36,778 bases of DNA from Oscillospiraceae bacterium (GCA_020025295.1 JAHHSJ010000016.1:1-36778); one strand, 5' to 3'; positions 7,071 to 15,801 are shown, numbered from the stretch's first letter. Notes: generated by a model from the letters alone, not told the origin. Numbers and translations are program-made.

Positions 7071-7169
7071 AGGAATCGTTCCCGAGGTTTCGTCACTATT
7101 CTCTCCCATTTTTCCTTTTCTATGGTCGAAAACCGCTTTTTCTGTCTGTTTACCCCGTTTCACGGCGAG

Positions 7170-7199
7170 AAAAAACCGGAAGGCAGCTGCCTTCCGGTT
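7170..7199 (-). terminator. Terminator of the comEC-holA-rnmV operon
   Basis: A perfect 26-base palindrome (7174-7199, arms AACCGGAAGGCAG) is followed on the minus strand by TTTTTTC. It begins six bases after the rnmV stop. Confidence 0.9.
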
Positions 7200-7204
7200 G
7201 CATT

Positions 7205-7795
7205 TTACAGTGTTTGAATCAGTTCCTGATACTCTTCATAGGTGAGCAGGGTGTTCAGCACCTGCGGCAGAGCCTTGCCGGTCAAGTGCTGGGGCAAGTT
7301 GAGCGCATGGAGCAATTTCTCCCGACGCTGTGCGCTGTCCGGTCGCCCGGAAAACCCATCCTGAAACAAATCCAACTTGGTGATTTCCCTTTTTGGCTCC
7401 GCAGCGGCAGCCTCCCCTAAAATCGTCGCTCCGGCTGTGCGCAGCGCCCGTTCCAGTACCTCTGGACGCATACCCTCGACGCCCAGTTTCCCCTCCTTGC
7501 CCGGAGTGCGTTTCCGTTTCTCCTTACCGAAGAGATCGGGGATATAGGCGTGCTTCACCTGCTCCGGCGGCAGAATCCCCTTCAAGTGGTTTCGGATGAC
7601 AAAACCGGCTCCGTCGCTGTCCGTGAGCACGATGATCCCCCGCTTTTCTGCGACCCGGCGGAGCATAGCTGCCTTTTCCTTATCCTTGAAGATGCCAAAC
7701 CCCTGCGTCGGGATAATGAGGGTATCCACCAGCTGGGACAATGTATTCTGATCGTAGCGGCCCTCCACCACGATGGCTTCTTTGATCTTCAGCAT
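7205..7795 (-). CDS. rnmV: Ribonuclease M5-type TOPRIM protein
   Basis: RNase M5 matures the 5S rRNA precursor in Firmicutes using a TOPRIM nuclease domain. Residues 4-16 (IKEAIVVEGRYDQ) and 56-64 (VLTDSDGAG) provide the TOPRIM Glu11 and the DxD pair Asp59/Asp61. The C-terminal half contains KLGVEGMRPEVLERALR, typical of the RNase M5/DUF4093 extension in Clostridia, with an acidic and Ala-rich insertion near 125-140. I start at 7795 because the family begins right before IKE and GGTGA precedes this ATG; an ATG 12 bases upstream overlaps holA. The gene is last in comEC-holA-rnmV. In B. subtilis rnmV lies next to ksgA, so this context differs. The activity is inferred from family membership. 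Confidence 0.85.
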   Translation of the reverse strand: MLKIKEAIVVEGRYDQNTLSQLVDTLIIPTQGFGIFKDKEKAAMLRRVAEKRGIIVLTDSDGAGFVIRNHLKGILPPEQVKHAYIPDLFGKEKRKRTPGKEGKLGVEGMRPEVLERALRTAGATILGEAAAAEPKREITKLDLFQDGFSGRPDSAQRREKLLHALNLPQHLTGKALPQVLNTLLTYEEYQELIQTL

Positions 7796-7799
7796 GTTC

Positions 7800-8828
7800 T
7801 CACCCATTCGCCAGCTTGAGCATCATTTCGCAGAGCAATTCCTCCGAATTACGACCGCTGCTCTTCATGGCAAAGTCAGTTTCTCCGGCAAGTACAATTG
7901 CTTTACGACACCACTCCAGACTGCAATTGCGGGCATTTTTCATCAGTTTCTTTGCCTGCCAGTCCGTCTTCATATTCCACATATCCATCAGCGCACCGGT
8001 GCCCTGTCCGGACTCCAGCACCAGCCGGGCGGTATAGAGCTGACGCAGGTGCTTGCCCAAAATGGCAAGAATCATGATCGGCTCCTGATTCAATCCGTAC
8101 AGCTCCGAAAGCACCGTAAAGGCCCGATCAAACTGCCGAGCACCCACGGCATCGGTGATATCAAACACCTGTGCCTCCAGCACCGGCTCCGCCACGGCAT
8201 CAATGTCCGCACGGGTGATATTGTCCCCCTTGGCATAGCTGGCAATCTTGCCGATTTCAGCCAGCAGTCCCGTCATCAGGCTGCCGCACAGGAAGATCAG
8301 ATACTCGCTTTCACTGTCGTCAATCTTCTTATCCAGTGCCGCAAAGCGCCTGCGCACCCAATCCAGCAAATCCGATCTGGAAGGGGAAACAAACTCCACA
8401 ATCGAACCCAGTTTTTTGACCTGCTCCTGATATTTTCCTCGTCCGATTTTATAGGGCAGCGTATCATAGACGAACACCAGACAGCCGTAGTCCGGCAGGT
8501 CGCTGAACACTTGCAGCAACCGTTCCTTGTCCGCCTCCTTGCATCCGAAGAGATCAAAATCTGTCACGATGGTCAGGGTGTGCTCACTCATCATCGGCAC
8601 ACTGTCCACCGCCTCAGCCAGACGATTCAAATCCAGTCCTTTGCCTTCCAGCAGGTGGAGGTTAAACTCCTCCATTCCCTCCGGGACCAATTTCTTCCGC
8701 AGGGTTTTCAGGCTGTCCTCCAGAAGGTAGCGTTCCTCGCCATGGAACACATAGAGCCGTCCGAATTCGCCCTCTTTCAGCGCCTTACGCAGTTCCTGAT
8801 ATGCACCGTTGCTCTTTTTAACCGCCAT
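7800..8828 (-). CDS. holA: DNA polymerase III subunit delta
   Basis: HolA is the clamp-loader subunit that opens the sliding-clamp ring during replication. The 342-residue product has the family layout: an AAA+-like N-terminal domain with LYVFHGEERYLLEDSLKTL (25-43), a middle region with LVFVYDTLPYKIGRGKYQEQ, the LLDWVRRRFAALDKKI segment, and a C-terminal helical collar domain with EPIMILAILGKHLRQLYTARLV (about 250-271). As usual for delta, no Walker A is present. AGGAGA precedes the ATG and overlaps the TGA of comEC, so the two are probably coupled. comEC followed by holA is a common Firmicute arrangement. The gene overlaps an upstream alternative start of rnmV by a few bases. Confidence 0.95.
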   Translation of the reverse strand: MAVKKSNGAYQELRKALKEGEFGRLYVFHGEERYLLEDSLKTLRKKLVPEGMEEFNLHLLEGKGLDLNRLAEAVDSVPMMSEHTLTIVTDFDLFGCKEADKERLLQVFSDLPDYGCLVFVYDTLPYKIGRGKYQEQVKKLGSIVEFVSPSRSDLLDWVRRRFAALDKKIDDSESEYLIFLCGSLMTGLLAEIGKIASYAKGDNITRADIDAVAEPVLEAQVFDITDAVGARQFDRAFTVLSELYGLNQEPIMILAILGKHLRQLYTARLVLESGQGTGALMDMWNMKTDWQAKKLMKNARNCSLEWCRKAIVLAGETDFAMKSSGRNSEELLCEMMLKLANG

Positions 8829-8840
8829 AGGAAATTCTCC

Positions 8841-11093
8841 TCAATATCGTATCGTCACCGACCCGTTTCGGTCGGTGGTATAAATCACCGTATCAAAGCT
8901 GAAAAGCCGTTCCAGCACTTCCCAGTGGGGTGAATCGAAGGGTGCTCCACCCACCGACAGCACCGCACAGTCCGGGTGCGTCCGAGACAGCAGTTCGCCT
9001 CCTGCCGCTGTTTTTCTGCCACCCTCCTCAACGATCAGGGCGTCCAATTTCGGCAGCGTCCACCGCTCCAGAAGTGCCTGCTCCTGCTCCTCGCTCAAGG
9101 CTCCACAGATCAGCACCTGATGGTCCTCCCAGCGGCACAGCACCGGTGCTGTGAGGGCATTGGGGCCATCCTGACCCAGCATTGGCAGGACGGAAAGGGT
9201 GGCTTCTCCAAAAGATACCTCGATTTCACTGTTCAGCAGTATCACTTCACAGCCATTGTCCTGCAATAGTTCAGACCATTCCAGTTCCATTTTACTTCCG
9301 GTTTCCCAGCTTGGCAGCGCAACGCAGTCCACATCGACCCGTGCCAGCAGCTGTTCCACATTCTCCCGGCTGTTTTCATCCAGCCGATCCAACACCAACA
9401 GGGATAGCCTTCCGGTTCCACCGGACGCCAGATAGTCTGCAAGCCGAGTTCCGGCCTCCTGTCCCCGGCAATCCACCGCCGCATAATTTCCCCGAGAGTT
9501 CAGCACCGTGCAGGAACCGTTTCCCACATCTAACGCCGTAACCGTAAAAGGACTTCCGGACAGAGTGAGCATCCGCAAGGTCAGCGCAAGAAGCAGCAGT
9601 GTGGCGGAGGCTCCTACGGACAGTACCGGTCTGTGGCGCAGACCCTTCACCAGAATTACCGCCACCAGGATTCCCACGGAGATCACAAACCAGCCAGTGT
9701 AGTAGGGATTGTCCAGTGCCAATGCGGAAAAGCTGCCTCTGCTGAGCCAAGATGCCACACCAATCAGCCAATCCAGCAGTGGAGTCACCACCCGAACCAA
9801 CAATCCGGCCAAAGGCATGGAAACAAACGAAATCAGGCAGGACAGCAGTCCCAGCACAAAGGCCAGAGATGCACACCAGATGCTCAGCAGATTGCTGAGG
9901 GGGCCCACCAGAGAAACGCTGTGGAAATAGTTTGCACACAGCGGAAGCGTCAGCACTTCCGCCGACAGCGCTGTGGAAATGGCTCCCGCCGCCAAATACC
10001 AAATCTCATGGAGCAGCGGATGCCGAATCAGCTTCTCATCCGTCAGAGGCTTTGCCATCCAATGATACAACTTCCCATGGAAACAGGCAAGTCCTGTGAC
10101 CGCTGCAAAGGAAAGCTGAAGCCCGATTCCCCGGCAGGCATAGGGATTTCGGAACAACAGCAGCGCAAGCGCCACAGAAATAGAGGTGATCGAGTCATTC
10201 TCCCGACCAAACAGCGGCGCCGACAAGAGCACAACGGCCATAATCACCGCACGCCATACCGATGCCTGATCCCCGGTCATCAGTGCAAAGAACACCAGAA
10301 GCGGAATGGCAATCACCACCCGGCGGCGCTTTCCACCGGGCAGGATATACAGCACGCCGGTAAGAAAGCCCACATGGAGTCCCGATACCGCCAGCAGGTG
10401 TGCCATCCCGGAACGGCGAAATGCGGTATAGAGCCAGCCGGGCAATCCCGCCTTATTGCCGGTAATTAAACCGGTGAGAAGCGCACCCTCATCCTCCGGA
10501 TACAACAGCCGAATTCGCTCCGCCAGCTGTCTGCCCAGCGCAGGAGCCACCGCCCACCAGGGCAGCCGCTCCCTATGCACCGCCGAGTCCATTCGTCCAT
10601 GGATGGTAAGGAAGTATCCCCGGGACACATTCCGGGCCGTCTGTTCTCCGCCCAGATACCGAGCGTCCCCGTACTGCCCTTCTCCGATGATCTGATCTCC
10701 CGGAGCCAACTCCGAGGCAGCTTCCTCCAGATACAGCAGCGCACGGTGGCCTTTTCCCATCCCGGAGTCAATGGTAACCGGCACTTCCAAACCGCCGGCA
10801 CAGGCTCTGGGATAAGCCGCAACTACGGCAGAGAAGGCACTCTCCTTCCCGGCAAACCCTTCCACCGGGCGCAGTTCCACTGCGGTATAAAGCCCAAACC
10901 ACACAAAGCCCAGCATCGCTCCGACTGCTGCAAGGGCGCCCATCTTTCTCCGGACGCTCTTTTTGCGAGACACGACGACGCAGGCGGTCAAGCTAACCAG
11001 CACAAAGACCCAACAAAGCCACCAAGGTTTCATGGAACAGCACAGAGCGATCGCACCGCAAAACGGCAGCAGCAGCCATGCCAGAATCCGCAC
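8841..11093 (-). CDS. comEC: ComEC/Rec2 DNA-uptake channel with degenerate MBL domain
   Basis: ComEC forms the membrane channel that takes single-stranded DNA into competent cells. This 750-residue protein starts at GTG after AGGGGAGAGGAAC. It has N-terminal hydrophobic segments (about 1-60), a soluble DUF4131/OB-like part (about 70-190), and the competence channel region from about 205 with GLITGNKAGLP and MAHLLAVSGLHVGFL, followed by many transmembrane helices to about 510. The C-terminal metallo-beta-lactamase-like domain begins near 522, but the usual DVGQGD reads DVGNGS. The HxDxDH metal motif is replaced by residues 570-575 (RLDENS), so the predicted nuclease site is lost. Competence in this lineage is not shown by any other gene here. 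DNA translocation is inferred from the intact channel domain. It is first in the comEC-holA-rnmV operon. Confidence 0.93.
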   Translation of the reverse strand: MRILAWLLLPFCGAIALCCSMKPWWLCWVFVLVSLTACVVVSRKKSVRRKMGALAAVGAMLGFVWFGLYTAVELRPVEGFAGKESAFSAVVAAYPRACAGGLEVPVTIDSGMGKGHRALLYLEEAASELAPGDQIIGEGQYGDARYLGGEQTARNVSRGYFLTIHGRMDSAVHRERLPWWAVAPALGRQLAERIRLLYPEDEGALLTGLITGNKAGLPGWLYTAFRRSGMAHLLAVSGLHVGFLTGVLYILPGGKRRRVVIAIPLLVFFALMTGDQASVWRAVIMAVVLLSAPLFGRENDSITSISVALALLLFRNPYACRGIGLQLSFAAVTGLACFHGKLYHWMAKPLTDEKLIRHPLLHEIWYLAAGAISTALSAEVLTLPLCANYFHSVSLVGPLSNLLSIWCASLAFVLGLLSCLISFVSMPLAGLLVRVVTPLLDWLIGVASWLSRGSFSALALDNPYYTGWFVISVGILVAVILVKGLRHRPVLSVGASATLLLLALTLRMLTLSGSPFTVTALDVGNGSCTVLNSRGNYAAVDCRGQEAGTRLADYLASGGTGRLSLLVLDRLDENSRENVEQLLARVDVDCVALPSWETGSKMELEWSELLQDNGCEVILLNSEIEVSFGEATLSVLPMLGQDGPNALTAPVLCRWEDHQVLICGALSEEQEQALLERWTLPKLDALIVEEGGRKTAAGGELLSRTHPDCAVLSVGGAPFDSPHWEVLERLFSFDTVIYTTDRNGSVTIRY

Positions 11094-11126
11094 CGTTCCT
11101 CTCCCCTCTCACTGTCAAGTGGCCTC

Positions 11127-11155
11127 ATTATACCATAAGGTGTCTGGCAACACAA
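11127..11155 (-). promoter_or_regulatory. Promoter of comEC-holA-rnmV
   Basis: On the minus strand TATAAT (11127-11132) has a TGG extended -10 and a TTGTGT -35 (11150-11155) at 17 bases. It lies back to back with the CIRCE element of clpB. Confidence 0.75.
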
Positions 11156-11165
11156 TTTCCCGATT

Positions 11166-11192
11166 TTAGCACTCAATATACGAGAGTGCTAA
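11166..11192 (+). promoter_or_regulatory. CIRCE operator (HrcA site) of clpB
   Basis: TTAGCACTC (11166-11174), nine bases, then GAGTGCTAA (11184-11192) match the consensus CIRCE inverted repeat exactly. HrcA binds this element and represses class I heat-shock genes. The operator itself supplies a plausible promoter: TTAGCA (11166-11171) and TAAAAT (11190-11195) with an 18-base spacer, so HrcA binding would block RNA polymerase directly. A second possible -10 (TATACT, 11243-11248) lacks a good -35. The hrcA gene is not in the window. Confidence 0.95.
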
Positions 11193-11303
11193 AATTAACG
11201 CCCGTTTCACTATTTGTTCACAGTTTATTCATAGTCCAAACCTATACTAAGGCCAACAAAAGGATTTGGGACTACAAATTGTCCCCAAAGGAGGTTTTTC
11301 TCG

Positions 11304-13898
11304 ATGAGTCAACTGAATTATACGCAAAAGTCCACCGAGGTGCTGCAAGGCGCTCAGATGGCTGCAAATGAATATGGTTCCCCTCAGATGGAGCAGTGCC
11401 ATCTGCTCTACGCTCTGCTGGACGATCCTCAGGGGCTGTCCTCTCAGCTGCTGGCTCAGGCCGGTGTGACGGTAGAGAGCCTGCGTGCTGCCGTGCAGCA
11501 TGAGGTTTCCACACAGCCCAAGGTTTCCGGCCCGGGTCATGAGGCAGGCAAGATTTATGTTTCCCGTGATGTGGAACGCACCTTGCAGTCCGCTCAGGAG
11601 ATCGCCGTCACCATGAAGGACGAATATATTTCCGTCGAGCACCTGTTGCTGGGTCTTTTGGACACCGCTTCCGGCAAGATTGCTGAGCTGTTCCAGACTT
11701 ACCGCATCACCAAGGAAGCGCTGATGCAGGCGCTGTCCTCGGTGCGTGGCAATCAGCGTGTCACCTCGGACAATCCCGAGGACACCTACGATGCACTGAA
11801 AAAATACGGCACCGATCTGGTGGCCCGGGCAAGAGCCCAGAAGCTGGACCCGGTGATCGGTCGTGACGACGAAATCCGAAATGTGATTCGCATCCTGTCC
11901 CGTAAAACCAAAAACAACCCGGTGCTGATCGGTGAGCCCGGTGTGGGCAAGACCGCCATTGCGGAAGGTCTGGCGCAGCGCATCGTCAGCGGCGATGTGC
12001 CCAAGAGCCTGACGGACAAGACTATCTTCTCTCTGGATATGGGCGCACTGATTGCCGGTGCTAAGTATCGCGGCGAATTTGAAGAGCGTCTGAAGGCAGT
12101 TCTGCAAGAGGTACGCAAGAGCGACGGTCAGATCATTCTGTTCATCGACGAGCTGCACACCATTGTGGGCGCCGGCAAGACGGAGGGCAGCATGGATGCC
12201 GGCAACCTGTTGAAGCCCATGCTGGCCCGTGGTGAGCTGCACTGCATCGGCGCCACCACCCTCAACGAATATCGTCAGTATATTGAAAAGGATGCCGCTC
12301 TGGAACGCCGGTTCCAGCCCGTCACGGTGGATGAGCCTACCGTGCCCGACACCATTGCTATTCTGCGTGGCTTGAAGGAACGCTACGAAGTCTATCACGG
12401 CGTAAAAATCCACGACAGCGCCATCATCGCCGCCGCCACCCTCTCCAATCGCTATATCACCGACCGTTTCCTGCCTGACAAGGCCATCGACTTGGTGGAC
12501 GAGGCCTGCGCCCTGATCCGCACCGAGATGGATTCCATGCCCACGGAGCTGGATGTCATCTCCCGCCGCATCATTCAGCTGGAAATTGAAGAGTCCGCTT
12601 TGAAGAAGGAAGAGGATGAGCGCTCCAAGGCGCGTCTGGCGGAACTCCAGAAGGAGCTGGCCGATCTTCGAGAGGACTTCAACGCCCGGAAGGGTCAGTG
12701 GGAGAACGAAAAGAACTCCATCGGCAAGGTGCAGGAGCTGCGCCGCCAAATCGAGCAGGCTCGTCAGCAGTTGGAGCTGGCACAGCGCAACTACGACTAT
12801 GAAAAGGCCGGCGCCATTCAGTACAGCCAGCTGCCCCAGCTGGAACAGCAGCTGGAAGCAGAAGAACAGCTGGCTGCTCAGGGCAAGCAGAACACGCTGC
12901 TGCGCAACGCTGTGGGCGAAGAGGAAATTGCCCGGATTGTGGAACGCTGGACCGGTATTCCCGTGTCCCGTCTGATGGAAGGCGAGCGGGAGAAGCTGCT
13001 CCATCTGGAGGACATTCTCCACCAGCGTGTCATCGGTCAGGACGAAGCCGTTTCCCGTGTTTCCGAAGCGATTCTCCGCTCCAGAGCCGGTATTCAGGAC
13101 CCGGACCGTCCCATCGGTTCTTTCCTGTTCCTCGGCCCCACCGGTGTGGGCAAGACGGAGCTGGCCAAGACCCTTGCCGCAACCCTCTTTGACGATGAGC
13201 GCAACATGGTGCGTATCGACATGAGCGAATATATGGAGAAATACTCCGTGTCTCGTCTGATCGGAGCGCCTCCTGGATATGTGGGCTATGAGGAAGGCGG
13301 TCAGCTGACCGAAGCCGTCCGCCGCAAGCCTTACTCCGTCGTCCTCTTTGACGAGGTTGAAAAGGCCCACCCGGATGTGTTCAATGTGCTGCTGCAGGTG
13401 CTGGATGACGGCCGCATTACCGACAGTCAGGGCCGCACGGTGGACTTTAAGAACACCATTCTGATTCTGACCTCTAACTTGGGCAGCCAGTATCTGCTGG
13501 ATGGCATTGAGTCGGACGGCAGCATCAGCGACACGGCAAAGCAGCAGGTACAGGAGCTGCTGAAGCGCTCCTTCCGCCCCGAATTCCTGAACCGTCTGGA
13601 TGAGATCGTGTTCTACAAGCCCCTGACCCGGGACAACATCACCGGCATCATTGATCTGCTGGTGGAGGATCTGAACCGCCGTCTGGAGCATCAGAACCTG
13701 ACCGTCAAGCTGACGGACGAGGCAAAGCTGGAAATCATCGACCGCAGCTACGATCCCGCCTTTGGCGCCCGTCCCCTCCGCCGCTATGTCCAGCACACAG
13801 TGGAAACGCTTATTGCCAAGAAATTGATCGCCGGAGATGTGCTTCCCGGCAGTGTGCTCACCGTATCCCTGAAGGACGGCGAGCTGGTCGTCGAATAA
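11304..13898 (+). CDS. clpB: ClpB disaggregase (Hsp100)
   Basis: ClpB is a hexameric AAA+ machine that threads aggregated proteins through its pore, working with DnaK. The 864-residue protein has the complete layout: Clp N-domain (about 1-145), NBD1 with Walker A GEPGVGKT (near 210) and FIDELHTIVGAGKTEGSMDA, a long middle coiled coil rich in Glu/Lys/Gln (about 405-525, the M domain that separates ClpB from ClpA/ClpC), and NBD2 with GPTGVGKTEL (near 610) and the C-terminal FGARPLRRYVQ. AAAGGAGG precedes the ATG. Control by HrcA through the upstream CIRCE is strongly supported. It ends at its own terminator, so it is monocistronic. Confidence 0.98.
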   Translation: MSQLNYTQKSTEVLQGAQMAANEYGSPQMEQCHLLYALLDDPQGLSSQLLAQAGVTVESLRAAVQHEVSTQPKVSGPGHEAGKIYVSRDVERTLQSAQEIAVTMKDEYISVEHLLLGLLDTASGKIAELFQTYRITKEALMQALSSVRGNQRVTSDNPEDTYDALKKYGTDLVARARAQKLDPVIGRDDEIRNVIRILSRKTKNNPVLIGEPGVGKTAIAEGLAQRIVSGDVPKSLTDKTIFSLDMGALIAGAKYRGEFEERLKAVLQEVRKSDGQIILFIDELHTIVGAGKTEGSMDAGNLLKPMLARGELHCIGATTLNEYRQYIEKDAALERRFQPVTVDEPTVPDTIAILRGLKERYEVYHGVKIHDSAIIAAATLSNRYITDRFLPDKAIDLVDEACALIRTEMDSMPTELDVISRRIIQLEIEESALKKEEDERSKARLAELQKELADLREDFNARKGQWENEKNSIGKVQELRRQIEQARQQLELAQRNYDYEKAGAIQYSQLPQLEQQLEAEEQLAAQGKQNTLLRNAVGEEEIARIVERWTGIPVSRLMEGEREKLLHLEDILHQRVIGQDEAVSRVSEAILRSRAGIQDPDRPIGSFLFLGPTGVGKTELAKTLAATLFDDERNMVRIDMSEYMEKYSVSRLIGAPPGYVGYEEGGQLTEAVRRKPYSVVLFDEVEKAHPDVFNVLLQVLDDGRITDSQGRTVDFKNTILILTSNLGSQYLLDGIESDGSISDTAKQQVQELLKRSFRPEFLNRLDEIVFYKPLTRDNITGIIDLLVEDLNRRLEHQNLTVKLTDEAKLEIIDRSYDPAFGARPLRRYVQHTVETLIAKKLIAGDVLPGSVLTVSLKDGELVVE

Positions 13899-13908
13899 CC
13901 GACCGTTT

Positions 13909-13943
13909 CAGGCGTCGATCCCCCGGGATCGACGCCTGTTTTT
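13909..13943 (+). terminator. Terminator of clpB
   Basis: CAGGCGTCGATCC (13909-13921) pairs perfectly with 13926-13938, followed by TTTTT. It starts about 10 bases after the clpB stop. Confidence 0.92.
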
Positions 13944-13975
13944 CGCTTTGCGCACCCATGCAAAACAACTTATTC

Positions 13976-14004
13976 TTGATATCTTGTGGTTGATGTGGTA
14001 TATT
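13976..14004 (+). promoter_or_regulatory. Sigma-A promoter of nrdG
   Basis: TTGATA (13976-13981) and TATATT (13999-14004) with a 17-base spacer, 32 bases before the nrdG start codon. Confidence 0.8.
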
Positions 14005-14035
14005 CTATACACTATCTGGTGCAGGAGGCTATGTT

Positions 14036-14575
14036 ATGAATTACGCTACAATCAAATCCTACGATGTCGCAAACGGACCCGGCGTCCGTGTCAGCCTCTT
14101 CGTTTCCGGCTGTACTCATCACTGCAAGGGCTGCTTCAATGCCGAGGCATGGGACTTTAACTACGGTTCTCCCTATACCACCGAAATTGAGGACAAGATC
14201 ATCGAGTACTTGAAGCCTTGGTACATTCGGGGGCTGTCCCTGCTGGGCGGCGAGCCCTTCGAGCCTGCCAATCAGACCGCTCTGCTCCCTCTGCTTCGCC
14301 GGGTACGGCAGACCTATCCCGACAAGACCATCTGGTGCTACACCGGCTACAACTACGAGACCGATCTGCTGGCCGGACGGCTTGGCCCTTGGGAGATCAC
14401 GCAGGAAATGCTGAGCTGCATTGATGTTCTGGTGGACGGCGAGTTCCACATCGACGAAAAGGACCTTTCCCTCCGCTTCAAGGGCAGCCGCAATCAGCGC
14501 ATTATCAATGTTCCGGCTTCCGCTGAAGCCGACTCCATCGTGCTTTGGGACCCCAACACCGAAGCGGAAAACTAA
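14036..14575 (+). CDS. nrdG: Anaerobic ribonucleotide reductase activating protein
   Basis: NrdG is the radical-SAM enzyme that installs the glycyl radical on NrdD so that ribonucleotides can be reduced without oxygen. The 179-residue product shows the CxxxCxxC cluster motif as Cys26, Cys30 and Cys33 (SGCTHHCKGC), GGEP at 71-74, and the family phrase TIWCYTGYNYE (about 98-108). GCAGGAGG precedes the ATG, and a good promoter lies upstream. nrdD is usually adjacent to nrdG but is not in this window, so NrdD must be encoded elsewhere. A radical-SAM activase for another glycyl radical enzyme is possible, but the length and motifs fit NrdG best. The operon ends at the hairpin at 14592-14628. Confidence 0.93.
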   Translation: MNYATIKSYDVANGPGVRVSLFVSGCTHHCKGCFNAEAWDFNYGSPYTTEIEDKIIEYLKPWYIRGLSLLGGEPFEPANQTALLPLLRRVRQTYPDKTIWCYTGYNYETDLLAGRLGPWEITQEMLSCIDVLVDGEFHIDEKDLSLRFKGSRNQRIINVPASAEADSIVLWDPNTEAEN

Positions 14576-14591
14576 TTCATCTTCTCAATCA

Positions 14592-14628
14592 ACCGCCTCA
14601 CGCATACCCTTGTGTGAGGTGGTTTTTT
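14592..14628 (+). terminator. nrdG terminator that contains the ylbJ ribosome binding site
   Basis: ACCGCCTCAC (14592-14601) pairs with GTGAGGTGGT (14614-14623; one G-T pair), and T residues run to 14628. The ylbJ ATG begins at the very next base, so the only Shine-Dalgarno-like sequence for ylbJ (GAGGTGG) is the 3' arm of this hairpin. Confidence 0.8.
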
Positions 14629-15768
14629 ATGCGTTCTTCCACGGGGATTCGGGATTTGTTCTGGGGACTTGGGCTGCTGCTCTGGGTGGCTGGGCTGCTC
14701 CGCTGGCCGCAGGAAGTGATTGCAGCCGGTCAGCAGGGACTGACCCTCTGTGCCTCCACGCTGCTCCCGTCCCTGTTTCCCTTCTTTGTACTCTCTTCCC
14801 TGCTGGTTTCCTTAAATCTCACCCGGTATCCCGGGCGATGGCTGGAACACGCCATGAAGCCGCTGTTCGGCATCCGTGGGAGCGGTGCTTCCGCTCTGCT
14901 GCTGGGCATGGTGGGCGGTTATCCGGTGGGTGCCAAAACGGTGGCCGAGCTATACCGCTCCGGGCAATGCTCCAAAGCAGAAGCGCAGCGGCTGCTGCTC
15001 TTTTGCAACAACGCCGGACCTGCGTTTTTCCTTGGCGTAGTGGGCGGCGGCATTCTGAAAAGCGTCAAACTGGGGCTTCTGCTCTGGCTGTGCCACATGG
15101 CAAGCGCTCTGCTGTTGGGTATTTTGATGCAGCGGCTCTTTCCCCTGCGGGAAACCGCCGTGCGCTCCCCTGCCACCTTCTCCGCCCCCAACAATCCATC
15201 TTCTGCACAACTCTTTGTGGATGCAGTAAAAACCAGCTTTTTCTCCGTACTCAACATCTGCGCCTTTGTGGTGCTGTTCGGCATTTTACTCTCACTCTGC
15301 CGGGCGGCTGGGCTCTTTGATCTGCTCACCGGCGCCTGCACCACAGTACGAGGCGTGGACACGGTACAGGCCCTGGTTTCCGGATGGATTGAGCTTTCCA
15401 ACGGGATCGCAGCTCTCCCCCTCCGTCCGCTGGAGCTGACCTTGCCTCTCGCCTCCTTCCTGCTGGGCTGGGGCGGCATCTGCGTCCACTGTCAGACCCT
15501 CAGCGTACTCTCCGGCAGCGGACTTTCCGCCCTGCCCTATCTCTGTGCCAAGCTGGTCCACGGACTGTTGTCCGCCGCACTCTGCTCGCTTCTGTTCGCC
15601 CTGCTTCCTCATGCGGTCACCGCCATGGCACGGGATGTGGTTTCGGAAAGCCCCCTGTTCTCTCTGACGCCCGGTCTGCTGCTCTGCCTCAGTCTTTGCC
15701 TTGCGGCGGTTCTGCTCCTGCCAATCGAAAAATTTAAGGCTGGAAATCGTCGCAAAGACAGGATATAA
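14629..15768 (+). CDS. ylbJ: Sporulation integral membrane protein YlbJ
   Basis: YlbJ is a polytopic membrane protein of the Gate (nucleoside-recognition) family, needed for spore cortex or spore maturation in Bacillus and made under SigE in the mother cell. The 379-residue product has about nine hydrophobic segments and typical phrases: GLTLCASTLLPSLFPFFVLS (about 39-58), GMVGGYPVGAKTVAELYRSG (about 89-108), LLFCNNAGPAFFLGVVGGG (about 118-136) and LLGWGGICVHCQT near 285. The ATG at 14629 is preferred because it starts the first conserved segment; an upstream in-frame codon lies within nrdG. Its ribosome binding site lies inside the nrdG terminator hairpin. The SigE dependence is family knowledge; I could not identify a SigE promoter with confidence. 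Confidence 0.92.
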   Translation: MRSSTGIRDLFWGLGLLLWVAGLLRWPQEVIAAGQQGLTLCASTLLPSLFPFFVLSSLLVSLNLTRYPGRWLEHAMKPLFGIRGSGASALLLGMVGGYPVGAKTVAELYRSGQCSKAEAQRLLLFCNNAGPAFFLGVVGGGILKSVKLGLLLWLCHMASALLLGILMQRLFPLRETAVRSPATFSAPNNPSSAQLFVDAVKTSFFSVLNICAFVVLFGILLSLCRAAGLFDLLTGACTTVRGVDTVQALVSGWIELSNGIAALPLRPLELTLPLASFLLGWGGICVHCQTLSVLSGSGLSALPYLCAKLVHGLLSAALCSLLFALLPHAVTAMARDVVSESPLFSLTPGLLLCLSLCLAAVLLLPIEKFKAGNRRKDRI

Positions 15769-15769
15769 T
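15741..15769 (+). promoter_or_regulatory. Probable promoter of the four-cysteine protein
   Basis: A perfect TATAAT (15764-15769) overlaps the ylbJ stop codon. A moderate TGGAAA (15741-15746) is 17 bases upstream. Confidence 0.6.
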
Positions 15770-15801
15770 AGGGTTAGCAACGAAGAAAAGAGGATGTCCT
15801 T

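Noticed and set aside
11247..13796. An 849-codon open frame antisense to clpB
   Set aside because: It is a shadow of the clpB codon bias with no recognisable domain; clpB on the other strand is certain.
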